The position numbers were made by a program, and so were the translations under genes. Positions 22,716 to 33,034 of a stretch of 64,000 bases of DNA are shown here, piece by piece. How positions within the stretch are numbered: position 1 is the stretch's first letter; every line of letters begins with the position of its first letter. The notes beneath the pieces are model-generated. The model saw nothing but the letters and a program-made list of their open reading frames with translations, was not told the DNA's origin and ran no database searches. The DNA is from Zygnema cylindricum (Eukaryota > Streptophyta > Zygnematophyceae > Zygnematales > Zygnemataceae): contig JBBHKE010001973.1 in NCBI GenBank assembly GCA_037447655.1, forward strand, positions 709,954-773,953. The letters run 5' to 3'.

Positions 22716-23080
22716 TTTCAGATCTACCGATCCTACAAGAGTAGTGGTGACTATCCCCTATCCCCGTACTCTATCTCTACGGTGGGAATCTTTCTTATCT
22801 TAGTGAACAGGTGCCTATCCTTACACATGTGCATGGAGGCACCTGAATCTATGATCCAGCCTGCTTCACCTTTCAATCCACCGTAAGCACATTTCTGCCA
22901 TCGTGGAATTTCGACCTCATTTTTCGCCTCCAACTCCTCATCCAAAAGGAGCTCATCGTCCTCGTCCTCGGATTCCGCCTCAAGTACCTGTGTGACAAGG
23001 GCCTTTTTCTTTCCTCTCGGGGTACCACCGGTCTGCCCCTCCTTTAACCGAAGCTCGGTTAGCTTAGTGCACTCTGCCAT
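22716..23080 (-). pseudogene. pol: Copia-6 protease segment
   Basis: This is the aspartic protease that would cut the Gag-Pol polyprotein, with active-site context WIIDSGASMHMCKDRHLF. It starts MAECTKLTELRLKEGQTG, which is the end of the zinc knuckle read in a frame different from gag, and overlaps gag by 22 bases. A single missing G around 22745-22760 (GGGGATAGGGGATAG where Copia-12 has GGGGATGGGAGGATAG) shifts it out of frame with the large downstream frame. Confidence 0.85.
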
Positions 23081-24006
23081 ATAGTGCCCGGTTTCTTACA
23101 AAAATGACATAAACCTTTGGGAGCCCTTGGTTCGAATTCGTCGGCCTGTTTTTTCTGCTCCCTACCCCCATAGTTTCCGACCGGTTTTCGGGAATCCCTG
23201 TTCCTCCAATCAGTGGCTGTTGCCAAGGCTTGGCCACTCTTTCCTCCCCTTCGGATCTCGATTGTATTCTCTTGAACTAGAATCATCCCTACCACTGAGT
23301 TCCATATCCACCTTGAGTCAAGCAAGTCCTGCACACGGTAAACTATGTTCACGAACTCATCAGGTAACTTCATCAGTAAACAGTTAACCTTTTCTTTTTC
23401 ACTAAAATCTTTTCCCGCACTGTGTAGCTCCATGAAGAGTGTAGCAAGCTCATTGCAAAAATCCAACATATTTCCCCCTTTATATACATACTCCTTAACT
23501 TTCTGATCAGCCAACTGTTGTTGCTGAATCGTACCACTTCGGTACATCTCTATGAGAGCCATCCAAAGATCGGATGCCCTTTCTACCTGCAAATGAGGAC
23601 ATGCAAGTCCTTGAGTGAGATGGCGTAGGATGAAGTGCTTTGCTGCCATATTGTTGAAGTCCCAGGTTTCAGTATCATTCTCCTCGTTCCTCGGAATAGG
23701 TGACATGAACGTCGAACCAGTTGCTATTGGTGTGGTCGTCTCCTTCTCCTTTCCTTTGTCCACCACCTCTCCTTCTTTTGTTTCCTCCGTTGAAGGTGGA
23801 TCCTCTTTCCTGGTGAATCTGGTTCCTCCAAACCCTGGAGGAATTCCAAGACTTGATGGACACCCCAATCGTCCACTCACTATCCCCCAAAACCTTTTTT
23901 CGCATAGAGCTCCTATCATCATACTTTCCCAGTATATGAAGCCAGTTCCATTAAAGATTGGTACCCTAGAGGGTGGGCCCATAACCTGTAACTCTGAGAC
24001 CTCCAT
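23059..24006 (-). CDS. gag: Copia-6 Gag
   Basis: This is a 315-codon Gag, the structural protein of the element particle. The frame opens at an ATG in the LTR (MEVSELQV) and runs through the primer-binding site. A second ATG within that site gives MGPPSRVPIFNGTGFIYWES, the start shared by relatives. The core includes HFILRHLTQGLACPHLQVER and QQQLADQKVKEYVYKGGNML. The zinc knuckle starts CHFCKKPG but a one-base loss switches it to TIWQSALS and stop, so the last two metal ligands are encoded only in the pol frame. Copia-12 has exactly the same break. Confidence 0.9.
   Translation of the reverse strand: MEVSELQVMGPPSRVPIFNGTGFIYWESMMIGALCEKRFWGIVSGRLGCPSSLGIPPGFGGTRFTRKEDPPSTEETKEGEVVDKGKEKETTTPIATGSTFMSPIPRNEENDTETWDFNNMAAKHFILRHLTQGLACPHLQVERASDLWMALIEMYRSGTIQQQQLADQKVKEYVYKGGNMLDFCNELATLFMELHSAGKDFSEKEKVNCLLMKLPDEFVNIVYRVQDLLDSRWIWNSVVGMILVQENTIEIRRGGKSGQALATATDWRNRDSRKPVGNYGGREQKKQADEFEPRAPKGLCHFCKKPGTIWQSALS
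23972..23986 (-). other. Copia-6 primer-binding site, half-tRNA type
   Basis: The minus strand reads GGTTATGGGCCCACC right after the LTR end (TTACA), an exact 15-base complement to the anticodon arm of initiator tRNA-Met. Confidence 0.85.
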
Positions 24007-25034
24007 AAGTCCTCAGAGTGGACAGCTTCCAAGAAGCCTCTAGGATAATCCTGACCTCTTTGTGTTTAAGCAAAAATAACTGCCACCCTGGCAGACAAAA
24101 ACGCTGACCAACTTCACCCCTGTGAAGACAAGACTCCCCTGAGTCGATAGCAAAAAGAATCTCTGAATTTTCTCCCCTGAGTAGTAAGTTATGGAGGGTC
24201 AAAGTTGACCTTTTGTACAGAAGCTCTCTGGGAGAGAGGGTCCTATCTTCTACTTTTTCTAAGTCCTATCCCTCTCACAGACTCTATCTACTGATGTACG
24301 GAACCAATCAGATTTCAGTTCCGTACGTAAAAGTACAACTGCCGGTGTACTTTATGTACGGATATTGTACGATATGGCCTAAATGTCCACACGTGGAGTA
24401 TCCGGATTCGCTCCTTAAATCCTCGGAGATGCCGCGCTCCAATGTTACATCGCCACGTGTCATCCGATGTGGCGCTGCCCACAAACCGCCGAATTCTCCT
24501 TCCGCGATCTCGGCGCAATTTCCGGCCGTCCGATTAAACTCGTTTTTGATCGTAGCCGTAATAAATACATGCGCGGTATTTGTTTCGCTTCCGAAATCAA
24601 TGCGCGGTATTGATTTCATATCCGTACCGCAATTCGTACTTTTACAATTCCATATCTATGTGTCCCGTAAATAGTTATAGTTAAATGAATTATTCTACGT
24701 GTACCTGTATAAATAATTATCGTACTATATACTATGCATCAGTACCACTAGACTTAACGGCTAAGGCTACCGGCTATCTCCTAGCTGTCGGCCGGCAGGT
24801 ACCAGGATCAAATCCTGCCGCCGGCATATACCTTTTAGTAATTAATCCGTAGACTAATATAAATTTCCCGTAAAACTTGAGGATAGCTTAGGTAGCCATG
24901 GCTCTAGCTTCCTCTCCAATTTCTCAGTGACTGCGACAAGTTTGAGAGTTGGAGAGAGAAGTTAGAGGTAGACTGCCTCGGCTTCTTTGTTTCTATTTAG
25001 ACCTAGAAAATACTTAAAACCATTAATTCCTACA
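23987..25034 (-). repeat. Copia-6 5' LTR
   Basis: A 1048 bp LTR nearly identical to 18589-19636. It has a GTAC cluster at about 24296-24370 and paired ACGTG boxes at about 24390 and 24457. Confidence 0.92.
24752..24826 (+). other. tRNA-like module in Copia-6 5' LTR, antisense to element
   Basis: Same sequence as the 3' LTR copy at 19354-19428. Confidence 0.45.
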
Positions 25035-25039
25035 AAGGG

Positions 25040-25845
25040 GAGGGGGAAGGGGAGGTTGAGATGTAAGGGGAGAGAGAGGGGAAATGAAAGGGGGAGGGAG
25101 AGGGAAAAGGAGTGGGAGAGGGAGAGGGAGAGGCAAAGGCAAACTTAAGCCTCGTCCTATTTCCAGGGGTGAAAATGCAGCAGGATGATGACAAATTCGT
25201 TGTCCATACCAACAAATGATAGAAAAGCATAAAACCTTAAACAATAGAAAATGAAAAATGGACATTGAAACAAAGAAATTCAAAGCTAAAATACAAACAT
25301 TACACGTAAAGATAAGAAATAAAAAATAAAAAAATAAAATTTCCAAACATTGGACATTGAGACAAACATTAGAATTAAACTCGCAAAGAAATATTTAAAC
25401 ATAAGTTTCACACATTGGAGATTGAGACGAAGAAATAACATTAAAATATTAATATCAAATTATGAAAACTGAATATTTAGATTTTCAGAGTATATTCCTC
25501 TTTTCCCTATATTTCAAAAAAACATTTAAAAGGGTGAATATAAAAGAAAAGGAAAACGAAAATGGCACTACTTCCCATTTGTATAACTATTTGCAAATTC
25601 TCTTGAGCTGAAATGAAACTACCCCTTTCTATCTACGAGTACCAAACCTTTTCCATTTTCCTTTGCCAATAGGAGAAGCTTTTGACCGTGTTTCAAACTT
25701 GCACCAATAAATGTACAAAATTCCGTTTTTGCTTAATTTCCCAAAAAAAAGAAGAGGAGTGAAGGGGAAAAATGACTAAAATGGTCGTCTTTTGAAATAA
25801 GTAATAACAATTATCAAATGGAAAAAGAATGGCACATCGTTTTAT
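25040..25845. other. Purine tract, then AT-rich non-coding DNA
   Basis: 25040-25140 continues the GGGAGAGGGAG purine tract broken by Copia-6. The rest is AT-rich with no recognisable gene. Short frames here lack family motifs. Confidence 0.6.
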
Positions 25846-26505
25846 CTATACCTTACGAACATCATGCTCGGTCAGTTTTGTTGGTTTCGCCACGACAGGT
25901 TGTGTTAACAAACATACAAACGGCAAGCAACATATTTGTAAACTTGTTGATTGTTTGTTTATCTCTTTAGCAAACATTTTATGGATTTCGAGTGCTATTT
26001 CATGAAATCTAGTTAGGTTTGTTTTGTTTATCTCTTTAACAGACATTTCATGGATTTCTACTGCTATTTCACAAAATCCAGTTAGGTCACAAAATCCAGT
26101 TAGGTCTAGTGCTCGTGCAGTGTTTAAATCATTATTTGTTTTCCAGCGCTTCCCTGTACTGAATTTGTAAATATTACTGGTCGACAAGGAGGTGGTTGGT
26201 GTCTCCTTTTGTAGGTTTTCTTTTGACACACTTTCGTCTTCTTCAACTCTGCTCGAACCTCTCTGGCTAAACACATATATGTCTCGAACATAGGTGGGGG
26301 TTATATTTTCATTTCCACTCAAGCATTCACCCACCAACTTTTTTCTTTCACTTATATTCTGCATCGATATCCCACAGTAGTCTTTAATCCAACTAGGAAT
26401 CTTCATCTGCCAATCTTTGAATTTTTTAAAATCCCTATAAATATTTTCCCACTTGTTGTCACTTAAGATGGGGTTTGAGTATGCCTTCCTGCTCCATTTG
26501 AACGC
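25846..26505 (-). CDS. Possible Harbinger ORF1 (Myb/trihelix-like), tentative
   Basis: The minus frame is open for about 220 codons, with the first ATG at 26406. The part before that ATG contains NKWENIYRDFKKFKDWQMKI, whose spacing of tryptophan and basic residues recalls the Myb/SANT or trihelix domain in ORF1 of PIF/Harbinger elements. The following stretch has SERKKLVGECLSG. An IHEM/EINK-type segment is then repeated within the C-terminal half (26000-26090), where the DNA also shows a short tandem repeat. It opposes the transposase blocks upstream, a layout seen in some Harbinger elements. The first part of the domain lies beyond an in-frame TAA at 26506. The assignment is weak; it could be an unrelated frame. 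Confidence 0.35.
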   Translation of the reverse strand, partial: AFKWSRKAYSNPILSDNKWENIYRDFKKFKDWQMKIPSWIKDYCGISMQNISERKKLVGECLSGNENITPTYVRDIYVFSQRGSSRVEEDESVSKENLQKETPTTSLSTSNIYKFSTGKRWKTNNDLNTARALDLTGFCDLTGFCEIAVEIHEMSVKEINKTNLTRFHEIALEIHKMFAKEINKQSTSLQICCLPFVCLLTQPVVAKPTKLTEHDVRKV

Positions 26506-26529
26506 TTATAATCCTCCACTTTTCTTATG

Positions 26530-26655
26530 CTGTGCGAGGTTTGGCCAATAGTACATTGTCCTTTTCATTTTGTACCTCGTTGACCTTGAAGGAAATAAAC
26601 TTCAATGACTCTTTGGCAGTCCATCGATCATAAATGAATACGGAGTCTGCACATA
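26530..26655 (-). pseudogene. gag: gag remnant of Copia-9, inner part
   Basis: This short minus-strand stretch directly abuts Copia-7. Its translation includes ESLKFISFKVNEVQNEKDNV followed by LLAKP, reminiscent of the EKEKVNCLLMKLP segment of copia Gag. It would continue the gag fragment at 34295-34440 on the far side of Copia-7. The match is weak. Confidence 0.35.
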
Positions 26656-27694
26656 TATCAGTACTATATAAACAAATAGATCTTTTAGTATTTTCTAGGA
26701 CTAAACATGTATAAAATGCAAAAAAGAAGCAAAGGCAGTTTACCTCTAACTCCTCTATTGAACTTCCACACTTGTCGCAGTCATTGAAGCTTAGAGAGGG
26801 AGCTAGAGCCATGGCTACCTATGATGTTGAGAGAGAGAGAGAGACCGCTAGTAGTTTTTGGTAGATTTACCAAAATTCACTTGACGGAACTAAGATTTGA
26901 TCCTGGTACCTACTATTTGTCAAAGTCAACAATAGTCGTTAGCTTTGTTCTATAGTCAAGGACCAGTGTTGAGGTATACATGGTTTGTTAAACATTTAAA
27001 GATGTACACGTAGGTAAATTCATTTAAAGGTGCAAATTGACTTGTGGCACATAGAACAGTTAGAGTATAAGTATGGCTTACGATAATTTGCGAAACAAAT
27101 ATCGCGCATTTATTTTCGACTGCTAGAATTGAAAGCATGTTTTGATCGAATGACCACGGTAGGTGCCGAGATCGCGCAAAAGGCTTTTGGCGATTTTTGG
27201 TCACCACCACATCAAGTGACACGTGGCACAACCTCATTGGTTTGCGGCATCCCCGTAGAATATGGGAACAAATCCGGATATGACAGACGTCAACATTTTG
27301 GCCATGCCGTAGGATGGCCGTACAGAAGGTACTCCGCCACCTATACCTATCTGTACGACACGGTATTCTGATTAGTGCCGTACTCTAATATTAGAGGATA
27401 TACAGAGGGATTTGAAACTTAGAAAATTGGGTAGGTAGCCGCCTCTCTCCCAGAGTGCTTCTATACAAAAGGTCAACTTTGACCCTTAATAACTTACTGC
27501 TTAGGGGAGAAAATTCAATGATTATTTTTGTTATCGACTTAGGAGAGTCTTGTCTTCACAAGGGTGAAGCTCGTCAGATTTTTTGTTTTCCAAGGTGGTA
27601 GTTGTTCTTGTTGAAACACAAAGGGGTTAGGGTTATCCTATGGGCATTGTGTAAGATGCCCATTCTGAGGACCTATGGAGGTCTCAAAATTGCA
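26656..27694 (+). repeat. Copia-7 5' LTR
   Basis: Group-1 LTR ending GGAGGTCTCAAAATTGCA. It contains a GTAC cluster (27319-27385), an ACACGTGGC box near 27220 and a perfect GGTCAACTTTGACC inverted W-box near 27470. Confidence 0.8.
26879..26960 (-). other. tRNA-like module in Copia-7 5' LTR
   Basis: Antisense to the element: GAACAAAGCTAACG (A-box region) then CCAGGATCAAATCTTAG and TTCCGTCAAG. Confidence 0.4.
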
Positions 27695-27709
27695 GGTTCT
27701 GGGCCCACC
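27695..27709 (+). other. Copia-7 primer-binding site, one mismatch
   Basis: GGTTCTGGGCCCACC has one change from the half-tRNA site. The change also destroys the ATG used for Gag in relatives. Confidence 0.75.
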
Positions 27710-27718
27710 CTCTAAGGT

Positions 27719-28590
27719 GCCCATTCTTAATAAAACTGCCTTTATATACTAAGAGAGTATGATGACGGGTGCTCTATGTGAGAAAAGGTTTTCGGAGATA
27801 GTGAGTGGACGGGTGAGGCGTCCATCCGGTCTAGGCATCCCTCCAAGGTTTGGAGGAAGCAGATTCACCAGAGATGCAGATCCATCTCCAACAAAGGAGA
27901 CAAAGGAAGTGGAGGTGGTGGACAAAGGAAAAGAGAAGCACACAATCACACTTATAGCAACCGGTTGAGCATTCATGTCACCTATTCCGAGGAATGAGGA
28001 GATGATATTGATACCTGGGACTATAACAATATGGCAAAAAAACATTTCATCCTCCATCATCTTACTCAAGGACTTGCATCTCCTCATTTGCAAATAGAAA
28101 TGTCATCCGATCTATGGGTAGCTCTCATAGAAATGTACCAAAGTGGTACGATTCATTAACAACAGTTGGCTGATCAGAAAATAAATGCATATGTATACAC
28201 AGGGAAGAGGATGTTCGATTTTTCTAATGAGCTCGCATCACTTTTTATGCAGCTAGAGAGTGCTCGAAAAGTAGAAACTGAAAAGGAAAAGGATATCTGC
28301 TTGCTCATGAAGTTACCAATGAGTTTGAGTATATAGCCAACCGTGTGCAGGACTTGCCAGACTCAAGGTGGGTATGGAAATCAATGGTAGGGGTGATTCA
28401 CGTTCGAGAGAACACAATAGCGATCCAAAAGGGAGGAAAGAGTGGGCAAGCCTTGGCAGGCGGGACTGAATATAGGAACAAGGATTCCAAAAACCGGTAT
28501 GAAATTATTGAGCCGGGGGGCAGAAAATCTAGACCAATGAGTTTGGACCGAGGGCTCCCAAGGGTTTGTGTCATTATATAAGAAACCAAG
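27719..28590 (+). pseudogene. gag: Copia-7 gag, degraded
   Basis: Pieces such as GALCEKRFSEIVSGRVRRPS (27759-27968) and QDLPDSRWVWKSMVGVIHV (28345-28581) align in order with Copia-6 Gag. Stops and shifts separate them. The zinc-knuckle region is damaged (tyrosine codon replaces the first cysteine area near 28575). Confidence 0.82.
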
Positions 28591-31500
28591 GAACTATATG
28601 GTGGAGTGCACTAAGCTTACCAAACTTTGGTTAAAAGAGGGGCAGATCGGTGGACCTCCAAGAGGAAAGAAAAAGGCTCTTGTGACACAGGTACACGAGG
28701 AGGAATCCGAGGATGAGGACGATGTACTCTTGTTGGATGAGGAGTTGGAGGCGAAGTCCGAGGTCAAAATTCCTCGAAAGCAAAAATGTGCTTTTGGAGG
28801 ATTAAAAGGTGAAGGAGGTTTGATTGTAGATTCAGGTGCCTCCATGCACATGTGTAAAGACAAGCATCTGTTCCTTTAGATGAGAAAGATTCTCACCGTT
28901 GAGATAGAGTATGGTGATGGGAGGATAGTCACCACTACTTTGGTAGGATCGGTAGATCTGAAATTCTTAATGGAGGGAAAGACATCCATAGTGACATTCT
29001 CTAATGTGTTGTTTATTGCAAAGTTAAACAAAAACCTCATCTCAACGTCTGTGATAGATGATAAGGGTTATGAGACAAGCAATAGGAAAAGAACCTTTAC
29101 TACTAGCTTTAAGGAGGAATTTTACTTCACTGCTGAAAAAGGTAGCCAAGGGATGTTTAGGCTGATTTTAAGCAATGAAAAGAAAATACTTTACTATGGT
29201 GGTGTTCATGACATTATCTTGTGGCATAAGAGGTTTGGACATGTGCATTTAGATAAGTTGAAATAAATGAAAAAGATGGGAATAGTAGAAGGAATTCAGT
29301 TCGGAGAAAGTGAGAACCTAAGTGACTGTAGTGGTTGTGCTCAAGGTAAGGCACACATGTTACCTTTCCCAAAGGAAGCCACTTATAAAGGAGAAAAAGT
29401 TTTAGACTTGGTACACACTGATATTTGGGGACCAGCTACAGTGCCTTCACCGTGGGGTAAGAGGTTTATGATGACAATCACTAATGACTGGTTTCGGTAT
29501 TTTAGAGTGTATTTTTTAAAAAATAAATCAGAGGCCCCACAGATCTTTAAATAATATAAAGCGTGGAGTGAGAAACTCCATGAAATTGCCATTAAGAGAG
29601 TAAGGAGTGATAATACGGGAGAGTATACCTCTAATAAGTTTCAATGAGGGAAAAAGGAGTGCAACACCAAAAGACAGTTCTTGAAAATCCTGAGCAGATA
29701 ATAGTGTAGCCGAGAGGTTAAATATAACATTAAGTGATAGTACGAGGAGTATGTTGTCAGATAAGAAGATAAAAAAGAGATTTTGGGGAAGCAATGAACT
29801 CTGCAAACTATCTTAAGAATATAGTTCTTACATTGACAGTAAAAGGCCAAACACCTAATGAAACATGGACCAGCCAAAAGCCAGATGCTTCACACCTAAA
29901 GGTTTTTGCCAGTCAAGTATTCAGTCTAGACACAGATCGATCAAATTGGAAGTTAGATCCGTAAGGAAAACCAAGATATCTACTAGGATATGATGAAGAT
30001 GTAAAACGATATACAATCTATGATCTCAAGAGAGAAGATATAATTCTAGTGAAACATCTAGTGGTTTTGGATGAAGGGAAATCTATTCATCTCTTTAAGC
30101 AGACAAAGAGTGTCAAAATCATATTTGAGTAAGAAAATTTTGATGACTTTGAGCTTCATAACTATCCAAGTTTCCAAGAAGATGATGATCTTGCAGGTAC
30201 AAATTTGATCGAGGAGGATTCAGCCGTGGAACCCCTAGTGCCAACCCTAGCCGAAGCGGAAGACATGGTGGAAATAGACTCGAAATCAAGGGATAGGGGA
30301 GAAGTCGAAACTGTTTGAAAGAATCCACATAAGCCATCTATTCCGGCAACAAGGTTTGAGGGAGAAAGAAGAAGCGGCAATAGATTCCAAGAGAGACAAA
30401 GTAACAAGAAGGTAACCAAATTGTCTCACCCCGAAGAACCTCAACTTATAATGAGGCAATGAACTGTCTTGAGAGGAACTGGTGGAAGAGAGCCATTAAC
30501 AAGGAGATGGCCTCAATTATGGTAGGTGATACATTAGCGCTGGTGGACAGTCCTCAGACACAAAGCCAATCGGTTGTTAGTGGGTATTTAAACTGAAACT
30601 CAACCCGGATAATGCCATTAAGCGCTACAAGGCTCGGTTAGTGGCTAAAGGATTCACTCAAAAGGAGGGAATTGAATACGAGGAGACCTTTGCCCCGGTC
30701 GTCAAGTTTCCCCCCGTCAGGATACTTTTGAGTCTGACGGCAACAAAAGACATAGAAATACATGAATTGGACATCAAGATGACCTTCTTACATGGAGAGT
30801 TAGAAGAGGAGATTTTTATGCGACAGCCCAAAGGATTTGTGGAGCAAGGGGAGGAGAGCAAGGAATGCGAATTGATCAAATCTTTAAATGGGTGAGACAG
30901 GCGCCCCGACAATGGAATAAGAAGCTCGATGAGGTTTTTACAGGTCAAGGATATATTCAGATCAGCTCAGATCACTCAATTTATTTGTTTGAAGATGAGA
31001 AAGGAGTTATCATTATTGCAATTTATGTTGATGATTTGCTTGTATTAAGTAAATCTATGGATAAAAAAAAAAAGCTGAAAAAAGATCTAAAAAGATTTGA
31101 GATGAAGGATATGCGAGAAGCAAAGTATATTTAGGGAATTTAGGTAGAGAGAGACAGAGATAGAAAGATAATCAGACTAACTAAAAAAGAGGCCTTTGGA
31201 AACATGTTACAAAGATTCCAAATGGATAAAGCTAATAGTTCTACCACTCCAATGAAACTAAAAAGGGGAAGTTGAAAGAGGGAGTTATAATCTTAGATGA
31301 TGAGTTAGGCTCTGAAGAGAAAAGATTTATGGAGACAATTCCTTATAGACAAGTAGTGGGGAGCCTAATATATTACATGAATTTGTACCCTGCCAGATAT
31401 CGCCACAGCTATAGGAGTACTTATAAGGAGTCTGAATGCTCCCACTAAGAAAGATTGGGAGGCAGCTAAGATAGTCCTTAGATATCTCATAGGGACTAGA

Positions 31501-31980
31501 GTTCTATGGTTGCATTTGGGTAGGAACAGTAAAGATATCACCACTTGGAGTGATGCCAGCTATAGGGATGATCCCTATGAGGAGATGCACGTCTGGGTAT
31601 GTATTTTATATGGGTGATGGGGCATGTTGCTGGAGCAACAAGCAGCAAAAGGTCATTGCTCAGTCCATCATGGAGGCTGAGTACATGGCCTCTTGCTCTA
31701 CTGCAAAAGAATTAATGTGGGTCAAGTCCTTGCTAAGTGAGCTTGGTCATCTTAAGAGTGGTGTCCCGAAAGTGTTTTGTGATAATCAAGCAACCATTGC
31801 CATTTCTCCCAATCCTAAACACCATGTTATAGCTAAACTTATAGACATTAGACTTAGCTTTGTTAGGGAGAAGGTAGAAGACAATATATCAGTTTAGAGT
31901 ATGGAAAAAATAGTAAAATGGAAGCATATATGATGACCAAACCTGTGCCTTCCTCTTAATTATTTTTTGCAAAGAGAAGT
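28591..31980 (+). pseudogene. pol: Copia-7 pol, degraded
   Basis: Protease LIVDSGASMHMCKDKHLF is visible near 28820. Integrase pieces are at 29220-29554 (HKRFGHVHLDKLK, CSGCAQGK, LVHTDIWGP). RT is at 30641-31134 (KGFTQKEGIEYEETFAPVV, IYVDDLLVLSK). RNase H is at 31550-31897 (SIMEAEYMASC, FCDNQATIAISPNP). The integrase second half (29555-30120) and the linker are heavily mutated. The order matches Copia-6; nothing here could be translated as Pol. Confidence 0.87.
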
Positions 31981-32223
31981 GTGGTCTGAAATTGAAGAGT
32001 GACTAGAAAATAAAAAGAGTGTAGAAATTAAAGGTTCTTTTAGTATTTTTTAGGTGTAAACTTGTAAAGCAAAAAAGAAGTAGAGGCAGTTTGCCTCTAA
32101 CTTCTCACTTCAACTCCCACACTTGTCGCAGTTACTGAAAGTTGGAGAGGGAGTTAGAGTCATGGCTGAATATGCTTTCCATAGAGAGACATGCACTAGT
32201 TTTTGGTACGTTTACCAAAAAGG

Positions 32224-32302
32224 CACTTGTCGAACCCATGATTTGATCCTGGTACGTGCCGTCCGTCAAATACCAGTAGCGGTTAGCTTTGTCCTATAAG
32301 TA
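32224..32302 (-). other. tRNA-like module in Copia-7 3' LTR
   Basis: Antisense copy of the module: ATAGGACAAAGCTAACC, then AGGATCAAATCATGG. Confidence 0.4.
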
Positions 32303-32794
32303 TAGAACAAGTGTTGAAGTATACAGGGTTCGATAATTATATAAATAGATAGACCTAGATGAAATCATTTTACGGCGCGAATAAAACCTAAGGACATAGA
32401 TACAGTTTAGTATAGTACGGTTTACGGTACATCACGAAATAAATATCGTGCATTTGTTTCAACGACAAAACAAATACCGTACATTTAATTTTGACGGCTA
32501 GAATTAAAAGTCGGTTTCAATCGAACGGCCTTGATATGCGCCTAGATCGCGGAGTAGGCGTTTTGGCGGTATTTTCTCACCGCCAAGTCAAGTGACACGT
32601 GGCACATCCTCATTTGCTTGCGGCATCTTTTGGAGAATATGGTATTATTATTGGGTATTTTCTAGGTCTGAATTTATTCTATGTGTTTGCTAGATGGTCT
32701 TCAAAGTCATCCATACTTGTCGTAGTCACTGGAAGACAGAGATAGCCATGGTTGCCGCCATTGTTAGAAAGAAAGATGAATAAAACATAGAACT

Positions 32795-32870
32795 TAACCG
32801 GATTTGAACCAAGGTCTCTCACTGTACAGGCCGTGCAGAAAACCGTGCGCCTTATCCCTTAGGTCTCATT
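32795..32870 (-). other. tRNA-like module 1 in LTR-8
   Basis: The minus strand has GAGACCTAAGGGATAAGGC, very close to the D arm of tRNA-Arg, then TTGGTTCAAATCCGG, a good B box with flanking stem. Confidence 0.55.
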
Positions 32871-32961
32871 AAAACGTTAAATTTATGTGGTCAAGTAATT
32901 AATTAACTAGTTACGATACACACTAAGATATAATAACAGAAGGCTTTTTTACCAAAATACT

Positions 32962-33034
32962 GCCAATGGGCAGATCTGAATCGGGGTCTGCAACTGCCAA
33001 AGAGTCGTACGTCTTATCCAATTAGGCGTTGACG
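32962..33034 (-). other. tRNA-like module 2 in LTR-8
   Basis: The minus strand has ACGCCTAATTGGATAAGACG, again tRNA-Arg-like, then CCCGATTCAGATCTG as a degenerate B box. It lies about 90 bp from module 1. Confidence 0.5.

Larger units (their letters stand above)
18589..25034 (-). mobile_element. Copia-6, young near-intact group-1 element
   Basis: This 6446 bp minus-strand element is flanked by AAGGG (18584-18588 and 25035-25039). The 3' LTR (18589-19636) and 5' LTR (23987-25034) are both 1048 bp and differ at about ten positions by my count, near 1%. Primer site, gag, pol and purine tract are all in place. Only two frame breaks separate it from a complete coding set: one at the gag/pol junction (shared with Copia-12) and one in protease. 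It is the best-preserved group-1 copy here. Confidence 0.92.

Noticed and set aside
24308-24619. A 103-codon frame in both Copia-6 LTRs, on the element's sense strand
   Set aside because: It is not kept in Copia-12 or Copia-2 LTRs. The two copies match only because LTRs are identical at insertion.
32795-33034. Functional tRNA genes on the minus strand of LTR-8
   Set aside because: A- and B-box-like parts are present but I could not draw a proper acceptor stem, and anticodon arms are unclear. They are called tRNA-like only.
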